Below, in pieces: positions 7,267 through 19,700 of a stretch of 62,803 nt of DNA. Location: positions 1 through 62,803 of the forward strand of contig JADFUR010000081.1 of assembly GCA_015222055.1 (NCBI GenBank). The letters are read 5' to 3'. Numbering within the stretch: the first letter of the stretch is position 1; the number at the start of each line of letters is the position of its first letter. The stretch is from Bacteroidota bacterium. Its GTDB lineage: Bacteria; Bacteroidota; Bacteroidia; Bacteroidales; B39-G9. The position numbers were made by a program, and so were the translations under genes. The notes under the pieces were generated by a model. It saw only the letters and a program-made list of their open reading frames with translations, was not told the origin of the DNA and did no database searches.

Positions 7267-9798
7267 ATGAAAAAACACATTATGAATAAAAAAAAATGTG
7301 AAACGATTAAGAAACAATTAAGTAAAATTTTATTTTATATTAAAACGAATTATGATTTTAAATTAGTTGTATTTTTTGCTTTTTCTATACTTCTTTTTGG
7401 AGTGTTTCAGGAGAAATTTAATTCTTTAATTAATAATACTTTTATTCCATTATATCAAGACATTCATATTTCATTTTTTTCTGAAATTATTCTATTTCTT
7501 TTTGTATTTGTATTATTAATTATAGATATAATAAAATCCATTACCGGATATTGTGAAAATAAACTTAGTTTATGGTTGTTTATAACAATTGGAATTATTT
7601 ATTGGATTTTTTATCGCTATAACGATAATTCATATGAATTTTTTAGATATACATTTTTTAAAAAGTTTGCTTATTTGGATGTTATCATAATTAAGGCTTT
7701 TACTTCATCAATTTTGTTGAAAATAAATTACGGAGCATCAAAAAATCAAAAATCAAAAAATAAAAACAAAGAAAATCCCCAAAGTATTTTAGAAGGACTT
7801 CCATGGGAAAAAGGCGATAAAGATATATTTAATAGACTTGGTGGGGCAGAGAAATTAGCAAAAGAAATTGCAGGATTAAATTCAGAAAAATCATTTTCAT
7901 ACGGCATTGTTGGAGAATGGGGAAGTGGGAAAACGTCTTTTTTAAATATGGTTGAGAATGAATTAAAAAAGAATAATAATGTAATAGTTGTAAATTTTAA
8001 TCCATGGGAAAGTTCATCATATTTAAATATTCAAAAAGATTTCTTTAGTTGTTTGAAATATAGTCTTGTGGGTAAAAGTTCTGAGATTTCACCATCAATT
8101 AATAAGTATGTAAAAAGTTTTTTGAATGCTAATAAATCTTCAATTATAGAATCATTTAAAAATTTATTTGAAGAGCAATACGAATTCTCAAAACAATTTT
8201 CAGCTGTTAATAAAGCTATCTGTAAAATAAAGAAAAAAATTATAATCATTATTGATGATATTGACAGACTTGAAAAAGAGGAAATTTTACAAGTACTTAA
8301 ATTAATCAGAAATACAGGTAGTTTTGAGAACACTGTATTTATAACAGCCTATGATAAGAATTACATTAATGATACATTAAAGAATTCTAATAATTTTGGA
8401 GGCAATTATTTTATTGAAAAAATATTTCAGCAAGAAATAATTTTACCAAATTACCCTTTTTCAATTCTTAGTAATAGACTTATTGATTTGTTAAAAAAAT
8501 ATTATAAATACGATGCTAAAATTTCTTACGAAATTGGAACAAGATTAAGGTTTATTCCTATTGAGTATAATTTGATAAGGGGTGTTCCATGGTCTATTTC
8601 AAATTTTTCTGAAGATATATTTTTAAATTTAAGAGATGTTTATCGCTTTTATAACTCATTTATTTACAGCTATTCCCCAATAAAAGATGAAGTGGATTTA
8701 GTTGATATGTTTCATCTTGAAATGTTAAAATTAAAATACTACAATGTATATGATGAGTTGAAGAATAAAAATTTTTTTAAAAATAAAAAAGAATATTCAG
8801 ATTATTACGAAATTGACGAAGGTAAATATAATGGCTTTTGCAGAAATAAAAATGTTGAAAATTCAGGCACCTCTTTAGATATAATAAGGCATCTTTTTCC
8901 AAAAGAAAATAATACAAAAGATACAAGTATGATTTCATTCAAAAAAAGTTTTCCTTTATATTTTTCTAATCAGTTATTTAATAGACTTTCTAGACGTGAT
9001 TATAATAATGCAATTGCAGATAAGGAGTGTATTATTCAAGATGTTGTAGAAAAATGGATAAAGCAACGTTTTGTTTCTGATGTAATTGAATATACATCAA
9101 GTAAGTCATACAAATTATTAAAAAATCGAAATGAATTTGAAAATTATTTAGACATATATTTTATTTTAATTAGTAAAGAATTATATAGTAGTATAGGTTT
9201 GTTTTTAAGATTTTTTGAAAAAGATGCTTATAAAAATGATATTGTTAAAAAAATTTATGAAGGTCAAGAGAGTAAATTTGACGGCTATATTAAAAGTAAA
9301 ATATGTAATGCAGAATATCCTTATCAAATAGTAAGAATAATACAAGAGCTTATTTATAAATATTTATATGTTACGGAATATTCATTTGTATTAAAAATAG
9401 AAGAACTACAAGATCAAGCAATTGTTTATTTAGAGAAATTTCTTAAAAAATCTTCTGATTTGTCCAATGAGGGTATGACAATATATCTTTCCTGTATTGA
9501 AAAATTTGATGAGAATAATGTTGTAATTTTACCTGAGGCTAACAATTTATTAAAAAAGTTTATTCAGAAAAATCCGAAATATTATTTAAATACTTTCATT
9601 AGACCATCCCGAATACGAAGTAATATCAAAACAGGAGATCCTTTTGTAACACAGATATTTGGAAGTAATAAAAATTTTGAGAAATTCTTGGACGAGTGCA
9701 AGATTTATGAAGATATTGAAACAATTAAGGATTTTTTTAATAAATTCAAAGAGAACAAGTACGAACCAATCTCTTGGGATAAACCGAAAATTAAATAA
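7267..9798 (+). CDS. KAP family P-loop NTPase with N-terminal transmembrane region
   Basis: Protein of 843 residues. The N-terminal 150 residues hold about four hydrophobic helices (for example LVVFFAFSILLFGVF and IILFLFVFVLLIIDII). After a lysine-rich linker comes the KAP NTPase domain: the PWEKGDKDIFNR entry segment, Walker A GEWGSGKTS at about 216-224, VNFNPWE, Walker B IIIIIDDIDRL at about 322-332 and an AYDKNYI sensor-like stretch. The remaining 450 residues are charged, largely helical and unrecognised. ATG at 7267 is preferred over a TTG at 7246. KAP NTPases occur in anti-phage systems (QatA, PifA-like) and in animal Kidins220. Here the gene stands alone after the MBOAT gene (36 bp gap). 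A defence role is inference; the family call is firm. Confidence 0.85.
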   Translation: MKKHIMNKKKCETIKKQLSKILFYIKTNYDFKLVVFFAFSILLFGVFQEKFNSLINNTFIPLYQDIHISFFSEIILFLFVFVLLIIDIIKSITGYCENKLSLWLFITIGIIYWIFYRYNDNSYEFFRYTFFKKFAYLDVIIIKAFTSSILLKINYGASKNQKSKNKNKENPQSILEGLPWEKGDKDIFNRLGGAEKLAKEIAGLNSEKSFSYGIVGEWGSGKTSFLNMVENELKKNNNVIVVNFNPWESSSYLNIQKDFFSCLKYSLVGKSSEISPSINKYVKSFLNANKSSIIESFKNLFEEQYEFSKQFSAVNKAICKIKKKIIIIIDDIDRLEKEEILQVLKLIRNTGSFENTVFITAYDKNYINDTLKNSNNFGGNYFIEKIFQQEIILPNYPFSILSNRLIDLLKKYYKYDAKISYEIGTRLRFIPIEYNLIRGVPWSISNFSEDIFLNLRDVYRFYNSFIYSYSPIKDEVDLVDMFHLEMLKLKYYNVYDELKNKNFFKNKKEYSDYYEIDEGKYNGFCRNKNVENSGTSLDIIRHLFPKENNTKDTSMISFKKSFPLYFSNQLFNRLSRRDYNNAIADKECIIQDVVEKWIKQRFVSDVIEYTSSKSYKLLKNRNEFENYLDIYFILISKELYSSIGLFLRFFEKDAYKNDIVKKIYEGQESKFDGYIKSKICNAEYPYQIVRIIQELIYKYLYVTEYSFVLKIEELQDQAIVYLEKFLKKSSDLSNEGMTIYLSCIEKFDENNVVILPEANNLLKKFIQKNPKYYLNTFIRPSRIRSNIKTGDPFVTQIFGSNKNFEKFLDECKIYEDIETIKDFFNKFKENKYEPISWDKPKIK

Positions 9799-9839
9799 GA
9801 ATTAAGTTATTCATAACATACAGAAACCAAGAAAATAAG

Positions 9840-9862
9840 AAATCAATTTTTCGTCTTGATTT
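9840..9862 (+). terminator. Weak terminator-like hairpin after the KAP gene
   Basis: AAATCAA and TTGATTT form a 7-bp stem with a 9-nt loop, followed by more T residues. It is AT-only apart from two pairs, so only a modest terminator. It lies 42 bp after the KAP stop codon. Confidence 0.4.
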
Positions 9863-10012
9863 TTTGTAACTTTTTCATCAAGAACCATCCATTCAAAAAT
9901 TATAAATATAATATGGATGTTCTAAATAGGGGGATAATCATTTTTTTTAAGGAAAATGTTAATTAAAAAACCCTTTGGTTTTTATTTAATTATTTGTTCG
10001 TATAAGCCGTAA

Positions 10013-10035
10013 TACGAGGGTTTCAAACCCTCGTA
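10013..10035. repeat. Perfect 23-bp palindrome
   Basis: The arm TACGAGGGTTT, a single C, then its exact reverse complement. It is among the most GC-rich stretches in this region. It precedes the dispersed repeat at 10067-10243 and has no T-run, so it is more likely a repeat-element end or operator than a terminator. Confidence 0.8.
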
Positions 10036-10066
10036 TGGTTAGGGTTCTGAGTAATTTCGTTCACAC

Positions 10067-10243
10067 CTAACGCAAGCGTCCTAGCTCGTGTTTTTATAAA
10101 ATGAATAAGTAAACAAAGGTACAAGCGAAGATGTTTCACCATTTGAGGATAAAAAAAGTTAAAGAAGAGATGATAAAAATTTTTTAAATCTATTAGATTT
10201 TGAAAATTAACAGAACCGTGCAACGGATATTAAAATAATTTGT
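10067..10243. repeat. Dispersed repeat, copy A
   Basis: Shares an identical 30-base core (10092-10121, starting TTTTATAAAATG and ending AACAAAGGTA) with 56589-56618. Weaker similarity extends on both sides: TAACGCAAGCGTCCT against TAGCATAAACTTCCT upstream, GCGAAGATG against GCGAAGACG downstream, and CAGAACCGTGCAACGGATATTAA against the CAAAACCTTGCATCGGCTATTAA-like segment about 85-95 bp later. There is no transposase frame inside. It is probably a non-autonomous or decayed mobile repeat. Confidence 0.7.
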
Positions 10244-10583
10244 AGCTTATTAAGTTTGGTGTAACATAAATGCTTGTTTATAAAAAATTGTTTAGTGGCA
10301 GAACTCTAAAATCAACATATTTTTTTCACTACAATATGAGTGTTTTTAATTATTTCTAAAATTTTATTAAAGAAATGAATGCTGATTTTTATGAGTAGAC
10401 TAATTAGTCCAAATTTTCTATGTTTTATTAAGTTTTTTTAGTCAATAACAATATGCTATTTGTCAAATAAATTATTTATTAAGTCAAACAATTTGATTTT
10501 TTCTATATATATATGTATTTATATTTAACTTTAAGAACTAATTAAACTCAATAAAAATATTATTTGAAGAAGTTGAAAAATAA

Positions 10584-10649
10584 TAAAAACAATTTTGTTT
10601 TAATATTACCTTTGTGGTAAAATTTTTTAAAAAAACAAAATTGTTTTTA
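10584..10649 (+). promoter_or_regulatory. Nested inverted repeats around a promoter-like -7 element
   Basis: Outer arms 10584-10601 and 10632-10649 are perfect 18-base reverse complements (left arm begins TAAAAACAATTTTG). The 30-nt interval contains a second perfect hairpin, TTACC-TTTGT-GGTAA (10606-10620), and inside that lies TACCTTTG (10607-10614), an exact TAnnTTTG -7 element. No good -33 TTTG is placed upstream. It lies 72-137 bp before the giant surface-protein ATG. Confidence 0.7.
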
Positions 10650-10720
10650 AAATAATAACATAACGTACAGAAATTCAATATATTAATTAAGTTTTACATT
10701 ATATTTTTTTAATACAAAAG

Positions 10721-13700
10721 ATGAAAAATAGTTTCTATTTAACACAACAAAAAGATAACAATTATAATAAATTAAGAAAAAAAAGTGTCCTTTTTGTAAA
10801 ACAAATACCATTACTCCTGATAGCTATTATAGGTTTTGCTTTCACTACTTTTGGACAAACGGTTGTTTTTTCTGATGATTTTGAAACAGAGAATGGATGG
10901 ATTTTTACAGGAGAGTTTGAGAGAGGAACTCCAGACGGTAATGGTGGTTATTATCATGGAAATGAGAATCCTACATCTGCTTATAGTGAGATAAATGTTA
11001 TTGGAACTGATTTAGATGGAGATTATCCTAATCGTTTAGGAAAAAGGGCTTATTCTGCCATATCTCCTGCTTTTGATTGCTTGGGATATTCAAAAGTGGT
11101 TTTAAACTTTCAACGTTGGCTAAATGTTGAGCAACCTTCGTGTGATCATGTCTATATTGATGTTTGGGATGGAACTTCTTGGAATAAAGTTTGGGAAAAT
11201 GGAGCAACAATTACAGAAGATGCTTGGTCTTTGCAATCATTAGATATTTCTGCTTTTGCAGGAAATCAAAGTAATGTTAAAATTCGTTTTGCATTAGGTT
11301 CTACTGATAGTGGATGGACTTATTCAGGCTGGAATATAGACGATGTTAAAATTACAGGAATAGCTACACCTATAGGTTTTGGAAAGACTCCTGGTTTAGT
11401 TTTTTGGCATAGAGGCGATTTAGGAGTTTCCGGTGCTACTCCAATAACAAATTGGGGCGATCAATCAGGTAATGGAAACCATGCCGTTCCCGATCCTACA
11501 GGTCCAGATCAAATTACTTCTACAAGTATGAATACTCAAGAAGTAATGGATTTTTATGGAACAAGAGGATTAAACATCCCTGATGACCCAAGAATAAATA
11601 CAGGGGGTCGTTATTATAATGGAGATGAAAGAACTATGTTTCTGGCGTTTAAAACAGGAGCAGGTGTAACTACAACTCAATATCTATTTGAAGAAGGTGA
11701 TTACTCAAATGGATTAGGTATATTTGTAAAAAACGGGAATGTTTACATTACAATATTTAACGCTAATTATGGATATAATAGTCAAACAGTTTATAATGAA
11801 GTTAGCACAAATACTGTATACACTTTGTCATTTATTTGGGATGCTGGGGCTTTAAGTGCAAGATTAAATAATATTCCTTTTTCTAATTCAATATCAGAAG
11901 GAACTATTACCACGTTAAAAGATCATAATGGCGACATTTCTATTGGTTTTACTGATTACTGGACTAGAGATGAAACAGGAGCATATCAAGCTTCAGGGGC
12001 AAATTATAAAGGTGAAATAGCCGAGCTAATATATTACGATAAGGCATTAACATCAGAAGAAGAAATTTCATTAAATGACGATTTAGGTGCTAGATATGGG
12101 ATTAATGTTAGTTTCGATAAAGAAACATATTACTCATATCAAACAGGAGTCTGGAATAATTCTAGTACATGGACACACGATCCGGGTGGATCTACACAAA
12201 ATGCAGTCGATATTCCAAATGCGGGAGATGAGGTTGTTATCCTAAGTAATAGAACAGTCAGTCTTTCCCAAGATCAAGACACTACCAATTTATATATTAA
12301 TATTAAAGATGGTGGTATTTTAGATTTGGCAGAATTCAAATTTACAAATACTCTTACAACATTAGAAGGTACAGGATTGCTTAGATTAGCTTCTATAAAT
12401 TTTCCTTCTGTTATAACAAATAGTTTTGTAGGTAACGGTGGGGGTACTACCGAATATTATAATGCTTTCAATTTCGTTTTGCCTACGCAGGATACATATA
12501 ATAATTTAAAGATTAATGTTGCTGGAGTTGTTGCTACTCAAATGGCAGATATTACTCTTAATGGTGATTTAATTGTTGAAAATGGAACTTATAGAATTAA
12601 CGATAATTCATCTACCACGGCATTAAATTTAACAATTAACGGAAATGTAGATGTTAAATCTGGAGGAAATATTGCTGTAGGTCAAGGTTCCACAAATACA
12701 TCTACCTCTTCTACAGGAATTGCTTCTACAGTAGCTCCTCCTTTTATCAATTATTATACAAATTTCCATACAGTTATTGTTAAAGGAGATTTTACAAATA
12801 ATGGAACCGTAAGGTTTACAAATCTTACATATCCTGTTTTTAATGCTTTTCCCCCAACTAATTCGGGTGTAACATCTGGTGCCGCTTCAGTATATTTTAT
12901 GGGTGCTACCAATAATACCTTGCAATGTAATGGCACTACCGATTTTTATAATCTTATTGTTGATAAAGGTATAGATCAAAGTTTTAAATTAACTATTTAT
13001 TCTAACGATTATAGACATTTTCGTTTGTTTGGTGCTAATAATTCTGGTGGTGATATAACAGGTGCTACTGTAGAGAACCCAAATCTTAAAAAAGCATTAT
13101 GGATACGTACCGGTACAGTCGAACTACAGGGATTAATTGTTATCCCATCGCTCTCTGAAGGTGGCGGTAGCGGAACTCCAAATTCTGATTTTTATATTCC
13201 GGTAAACGGAGCTCTCGTACTTAATGGGGACGCTGTAATTGTATTATCTACTGCCGATACTTACGAGGAAGTAAATCTTGCTTATGGAGTGTCTGGTGGT
13301 ACAGGATCTGTGCATGGAGTAAATGTTGGAGAATATGCAAGTTCATTTTCTATATATGGGAAAGTACAAATAGATAAAGGATATTTTTCTACTCGAGAAT
13401 CAGGTGGGTTTATTACCTGGGACAAAGCATCCGGACAATTAATTATTAATGGTGGTATTGTTGATGCTAAACAGTTTCGTGCTTCAGGTGACTTGGGTTT
13501 ATCTTCGTATAATCAGACAGGTGGCGAATTTATTTTGCGTGGAAGATTTCAGAGAACTACTAAACAGTATAAAAGTGTTAGTGACCTTAAAGCTCCAATA
13601 AACAAAAGTCGTTCTACTGTAGGCTTAGATGGTTCAAAAGGGTCATTTAATATTAATAGCGCTTCTAATGTTTTTGCAATGTCGGGTGGTAAAATTTCTA

Positions 13701-16700
13701 TCTATGATGCTTCGGGTACAAATGGTAAAGTATTTGATGTATTAGCCTCTAGTTCAAATATAAATGTAACAGGTGGAACTCTAGAAATTATTCCTACCGA
13801 TGGCTCAGGAACAGAACCGACTAATCTTATTATTACATCTAATGCCAAGCTTGGTAATTTAGTAATTAACCAACAAAGTGGAACTTCAAAAGTTCGGTTA
13901 AGTACTTATCCTTTAACTGTTTTAGGTAATATCACAATAACTTCAGGTGCTTTTAATGCAAATAATCTTGATGTATCTGTTGGAGGAGATTTTTATTTAG
14001 CCAATGGAACAACTTATACTCCGGGTAATAATTGGACTATTTTTAATGGTTCTGATAATCAGACTTTTACTGTTAATTTGGCAAGTGCCCTTAATTTAAA
14101 TAAATTTAAAATTGATAAATCGGCTGGCAAGGTATTAACAATAGCCGGTTCACAAAACACATTGAATGTTTCCGATTCTATGATGATTATAAAAGGTACT
14201 TTTGCCGATGGTGGAAAAACCATTAATTTAGGCGGGACTATTGCAAGCTCATCTTATTTATACAATTCAGGAGTACATTCAGGTACAGGTAAAATTGTGA
14301 TGAATGATAATGTTCCTCAACTAATAACAGGAGATGGTACAGGTATTTTTCAAAATTTTGAGTTAAATAATAACACAGGAACAGCTCCAGTATCTTTGGG
14401 AGCAAATACAACTATTAATGGAGCACTTACCTTTTCTAAGGATAAATTATTCGATATTTCAACCTATGGTTTAACATTTGGAGAAGATGCAAGGGTAGTG
14501 GGTGCAGGAACAAATCGTTTTATTCTGAGTGCTGGAAATGCAGGTGATGGCGGTGTATCAAAAATATACTCAGCGTCGGAAAATAATTTTGAATTTCCAA
14601 TTGGGGCACCAACATTAACTCCGGTTCAGGCGGTAAAATATACTCCTGCTTCAATAGGTATTAATGGTGTGGCTACTACTTATGGAAGTATTACTGTAGT
14701 TCCTGTTGGATATGAACACCCGAATACTACCACAAAAGGCAGAAGCTTAACCTATTTCTGGAGAACAAAATCCGAAGGTTTCTCCTTAGGTGTAGCTACC
14801 GTTAATCATTCATATACTTATTCGCAAAAAGATGTGGTTGATAATGGAACCACAATTACTAAAGATGATTATGTTGCAGCAATGTACGATAATTCTTCGT
14901 ATGCCTGGACAAAATATACAGCAACAGATGTAAACGAAGCAACTAATACAATTGGTGGTGCAGGAACTTTTGCTACTCTTGATTATATTGATGGTGAATT
15001 TACAGCTGGTGATTATACTCCAACCAATCCTTTTGGTACACCTATTGTTTATTATAGTGTTGCTGATGGTTTATGGAAAAATGCTACTACTTGGGCTAAT
15101 TCTAGTGGCGGAGCCGGAGGTGCTGGTGTCCCAAATCAAAACGATATTGTAGTTATTGATAATAATCATACTGTTGAATTAGATAATAATGGTGATACTT
15201 ATCCTATGGATTATGATGTGAGAAATTGTGCTAGTTTACAAATTGAAACAGGTTCTGTATTCGATTTAAAAAGTAATACAGCCAGTAATTTTGGAGTAGT
15301 AATGTCTCATCCAAATGGTAATGGTATACTCAGGGTTACAACAGAAAAAGCTGCAAGTAGTGAAAATCCACAATTTTTCACTTTCCCTTCAGGCGATTTT
15401 TCTGATTTTAATAAAAATGAAGGTACAACTGAATTTTATGATATTGATGGAAGTGCAGGAGCCTTATATATTTTACCTTCAAATATCAATATATATGGTA
15501 ATTTAATATTAGCAGCAAAGGGAGCGGATAATATAGTAATGCCTAATAATAGTTATACTACAATATATGGAGATCTAACTTGTTCTTCAATAGATAATAA
15601 TATAGGAGCATGGATTGTAATGGCTTGGGATACACGTGTGCGGCCGTATCGTTCGTATGATTATTTTCCTGTTATTGAAAAAACGGTTCATGTAAAAGGA
15701 AATCTTTACGTAAATGCAGGTACTTTTATGTTTTTGAATAATGAAGTTCCTCAACATTTGGTTGTAGATGGAGATATTACTATTGATACAGAAGCATTAA
15801 TGAGAGTTGATCCAAATTATCCATTAAGTACCCCTCAGGCAAATACAATAAATATTAAAGGATCATTAATAAATAATAATGTTGCTAAATTTAAAGACGA
15901 TGGTTTTTATTGTGATGTCACGTTTTTAGGTAGTAATAATTCTAATATTACTAATACTGCAGGAACACCTAATACAATTTTTAACAAAGTTACTATTAAC
16001 AAAGGTTCATCGCAAGCAACAACATTAACTTGCGATATTGAAGGTGCATTAACTACTCCTAGCGATGATTGGCTAACTCTACAAAATGGTACTTTTAAAT
16101 ATGAACACGATGAGGATTTAAATATTACAACAACAAGTAAGTTTACGATTCCTTCAACAGCCGGATTGTATGTTAATTCATCAAGAAATACTGTTTACCT
16201 TGCTAATGGATATAGTAACGATAATGATCTATTCTTAAATGGTAAGCTTACAATTATCAATGGAGATGTTAAAATTGGTAATTTAGGTTATAATAAGAAC
16301 AATGATATTGAATACTCAGCTGGAGGACATTCTGAAATTGATATTCAAGGAGGTAGCCTAACAGTAAACGGACAAATAAGAAGAAATTCTTCGACAACAA
16401 GTGGTATATTAAAATATAATCAAACAGGAGGTAGTCTTACTATAAATGGAAGAAATGCTCTTACTACAAATGCCAAATTAGAGATACTTAATATAGGTAG
16501 TGAATTTAATATGTCGGGTGGTACTATCAATATTGTTCATGGAGGTGGAACTACTTATGGCGATTTGTATTTACGTCCTGCGAATTCTTCAGTTACAGAT
16601 GGGAAAATAATTTTCTCGCAAGGTTCAGCTAATTTTGTGCAAGATTATATTCTTGATGCTACTATATCGTTAAATGACCTTCAAATAAAAGGTACAAATA

Positions 16701-19700
16701 ACAAAGATGCTACTGTGAAATTGCTTACTAGTCCTTTAGTGTTAAATGGAGATTTAACATTGTCTAATGGTAATAGTATTTTCGATGCCAATATCGACCA
16801 GAATCTTAATGTAACTATTAATGGAAATCTCGAGAATAACGGAATATATAAGCATTACAATAATTTAACAACTTTTAGTGGTGGTGTACAGTCTATTCTT
16901 GGATCTTCTCCTACCGATTTTTATAATTTACTTGTTAATTCTGTAACGTCACTTACTTTAAATAATGATATTGATATATATAATAATTTAGAATTGACTT
17001 CGGGAATTTTAATTTGTGTAAGTAATACTGTTAGCTTACAAGGCAATTTTGTAAATAATGCTGCATATACCGAAACAAGTGTTGGTATAATATTGGAAGG
17101 AACAAGTCAGCAGTTAATTTCCGGTACCGGAACATTTGGTCGATTAGAACTTGATAATATTTCTGGTGCTCGTATCGAAAATGCTATTACATTAAATAAG
17201 AATTTTGCATTAACAAATGGTGTTTTCGATATAAATAAATACCTGTTTACTTTAGGCGAAAATAGTAGTATTGAAGGTTCTGATTTTGGCTCTTCAAAAA
17301 TGATTGTTTCTGATGGAGTTTTTAGTGCTGTTGGTATTAGTAAGGTTTTCGGTTCAACTGGTACTTTTACTTATCCTCTTGGTGTTGCTGGGAAATATAC
17401 TCCTGTAGTTATTACTATTGATGAAATTGGAAATACCGGTTCTGTAAGGATTAATAATATTAACAGTAATCATACTGCTGTTCTTCATGCTAACAATGTG
17501 CTTCATTATTACTGGGAGGTGGAAAGTTCTGGTTTAACAGGGTTTACTGGGAAATTAGAACTTAATTATTTAGATGAAGATGTACGAGTTACAGAAACTA
17601 ATAAAGAAGCAGATTACATTGCTGCAGGATTACTTACACCAGGTTCAAGTTGGATGAAAGTAGCTCACGGATCAACAACAGATAACGTTGATGAAGTAAA
17701 CAATACAATAACATTTGGTTATTCAAGTTCAAATTCAATAAGTGGTGAATATACTGCAGGAATTGATGCGGCAATACCAGATCAAGTTCCTGAATTCACA
17801 AGTATAAATAGTGGTAATTGGTCTGATAAAGACAATTGGAATCAAACTGGAGGTGATGCATATATACTTACCGGTGCACCAAATGGCTTTATTATAATTA
17901 TAGATTCCGGTGACGAAATCTCAGTTAATAACAATAATGCTTCCGCTTATAGAATAACAATAAACGGTAAGCTTAAAATTATGTCTCATACTTCTGGTCA
18001 TAATTTTGGAACAGTATCAGGTAATGGAATTTTAAATTTAGAAAGCGGAACATTCCCTGCCGGTAGATATACAGCCTTTTTAGATTGTGAGAATAACTCT
18101 ACTCTCGAATATGGAGGAGATTCTGATTATACTTTAATTGCAGATTTGTACGATCAGGTCCCTAATCTTGTTTTTTCAGGAACTGGAAATCGTATTTTGC
18201 CGAATAAAAATCTTACTGTTTGTAATTCCTTAGAAATTAATGGACCGATTCTTGATAATAGTGCTTTTAACAAGGAACTTATTATTAAAGGGAATATGGA
18301 TTTATTATCCGGTTCTTTTAATTCAGGATCAGGCTCTGGTGCGATAGTTTGTTTTGAAGGGTCTTCTTCTCAAACTTTAAAAGGCTTTTCAGGAAATAGT
18401 GCTTTTAATAATTTTGAAATTAATAATAATGCAGGATTAGTTTTAACAGGCGATATAGATATAAAAGGGAGCCTGTTGCTTACAAATGGCTTAATAACAA
18501 CTACTTCAGATAGTATTTTGACTATTGCAAATACTTCTATTAATTGTGTTATACCTGCTGGAGGTTCTTCTTCATCTTATGTTAATGGTCCTTTAGTTAA
18601 GGTAATTAATCGAAGCGATGATTTTTTATTCCCTATTGGAAAAGATGCGAATCTTGGTAATAAGTTAACCTTAGAAAATACTCATGCAGGAAAATTAGAT
18701 TGGACTGCCGAATATTTTAATCCAAATCCTACTGCAACAAGCATGACAGATCCGCTAACTTATGTTAATGGCGATGAATATTGGTCTGTATCTTCTGTTC
18801 CCGGAAGCGAAGCTATTATTAATTTAGCATGGGATGCTCAAAGCGATTTAACTCTGGTAATGACTGAAAATGGTTTATCTGATATGAGAGTTGCAGAATA
18901 TATAGATAGCAAATGGGAGGAACATTCTTCTTCAGCGGCTGGAAATTCTGTCTCTACCAACGGCAATGTTAATATTGCAGCTTCAGGATCAAGCAATTAT
19001 ACCACAGCTTGTATTAATGCCGTTAAACCTAGAGCAAAATTGTCGCCTACCGGACCGATTTGTGGAAATTTAGGAATACCAGTTTCTTTTACTTATTCTG
19101 AAGATATACCTTTATATTATACTTTAGATTATACTGTAAACGGAATTGCTAAAACACAGATAAAGATTGAATCCTCTGATTCATATAAATTGCCAACACC
19201 TATTGCAGGAACATACAAACTTACTGTATTCACTTATAATAGTGGTGCCGATAATGGAGTTGTGGATCCAACAGAAGTAGAGGTTTATGATAATCCTACA
19301 ACACCGGAAGCAGGAAAAGACAAGTCGCTTTGTGGTGAGACAAGTTTCGAATTAGAAGGAAATTTTCCAGCAATTGGAATTGGATTATGGTCTATTGAGA
19401 GTGGAGAAGGAGGTTCTTTCGATGAGCCAACTGTAAATAATACTACGTTTCATGGTACAAATGAAAAAGCATATACTTTACGTTGGACCATTACCAATGG
19501 TGATTGCGAATTACACGATGAGGTTAATATTATATTCCCACTTTTAGCTGCACAACCGGGTGATTTCACTCAAAGTTCCGATAAAGTCTGTTCTGAAGAA
19601 ACTGGAGTCGTTTATTCCGTTCCAAACGATGAGACGGTTGATTATATTTGGGATTACGATAAAGAAGGAGTGACAATAAGCGTCATAGAAAGCGGCTCAG

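Larger units (their letters stand above)
9799..10720. other. 922-bp gene-free region rich in palindromes
   Basis: No convincing gene. It holds a weak terminator-like hairpin (9840-9862), a perfect 23-bp palindrome (10013-10035), one copy of a dispersed repeat (10067-10243) and the nested inverted repeats before the giant surface gene (10584-10649). A 66-codon frame on the minus strand at 10023-10223 runs across the repeat, has no domain and lies in no conserved context, so I do not call it. Confidence 0.7.

Noticed and set aside
10023-10223. 66-codon frame on the minus strand
   Set aside because: It runs across the dispersed repeat and the 23-bp palindrome, with no recognisable domain, no upstream signal, and no support at the second repeat copy.
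4004-10253. 12-base match GTAGCTTATTAA at 4004-4015 and 10242-10253
   Set aside because: It extends only a few more bases (GTTTG) with an indel. In DNA this A/T-rich it may be chance, so I did not call a repeat family.
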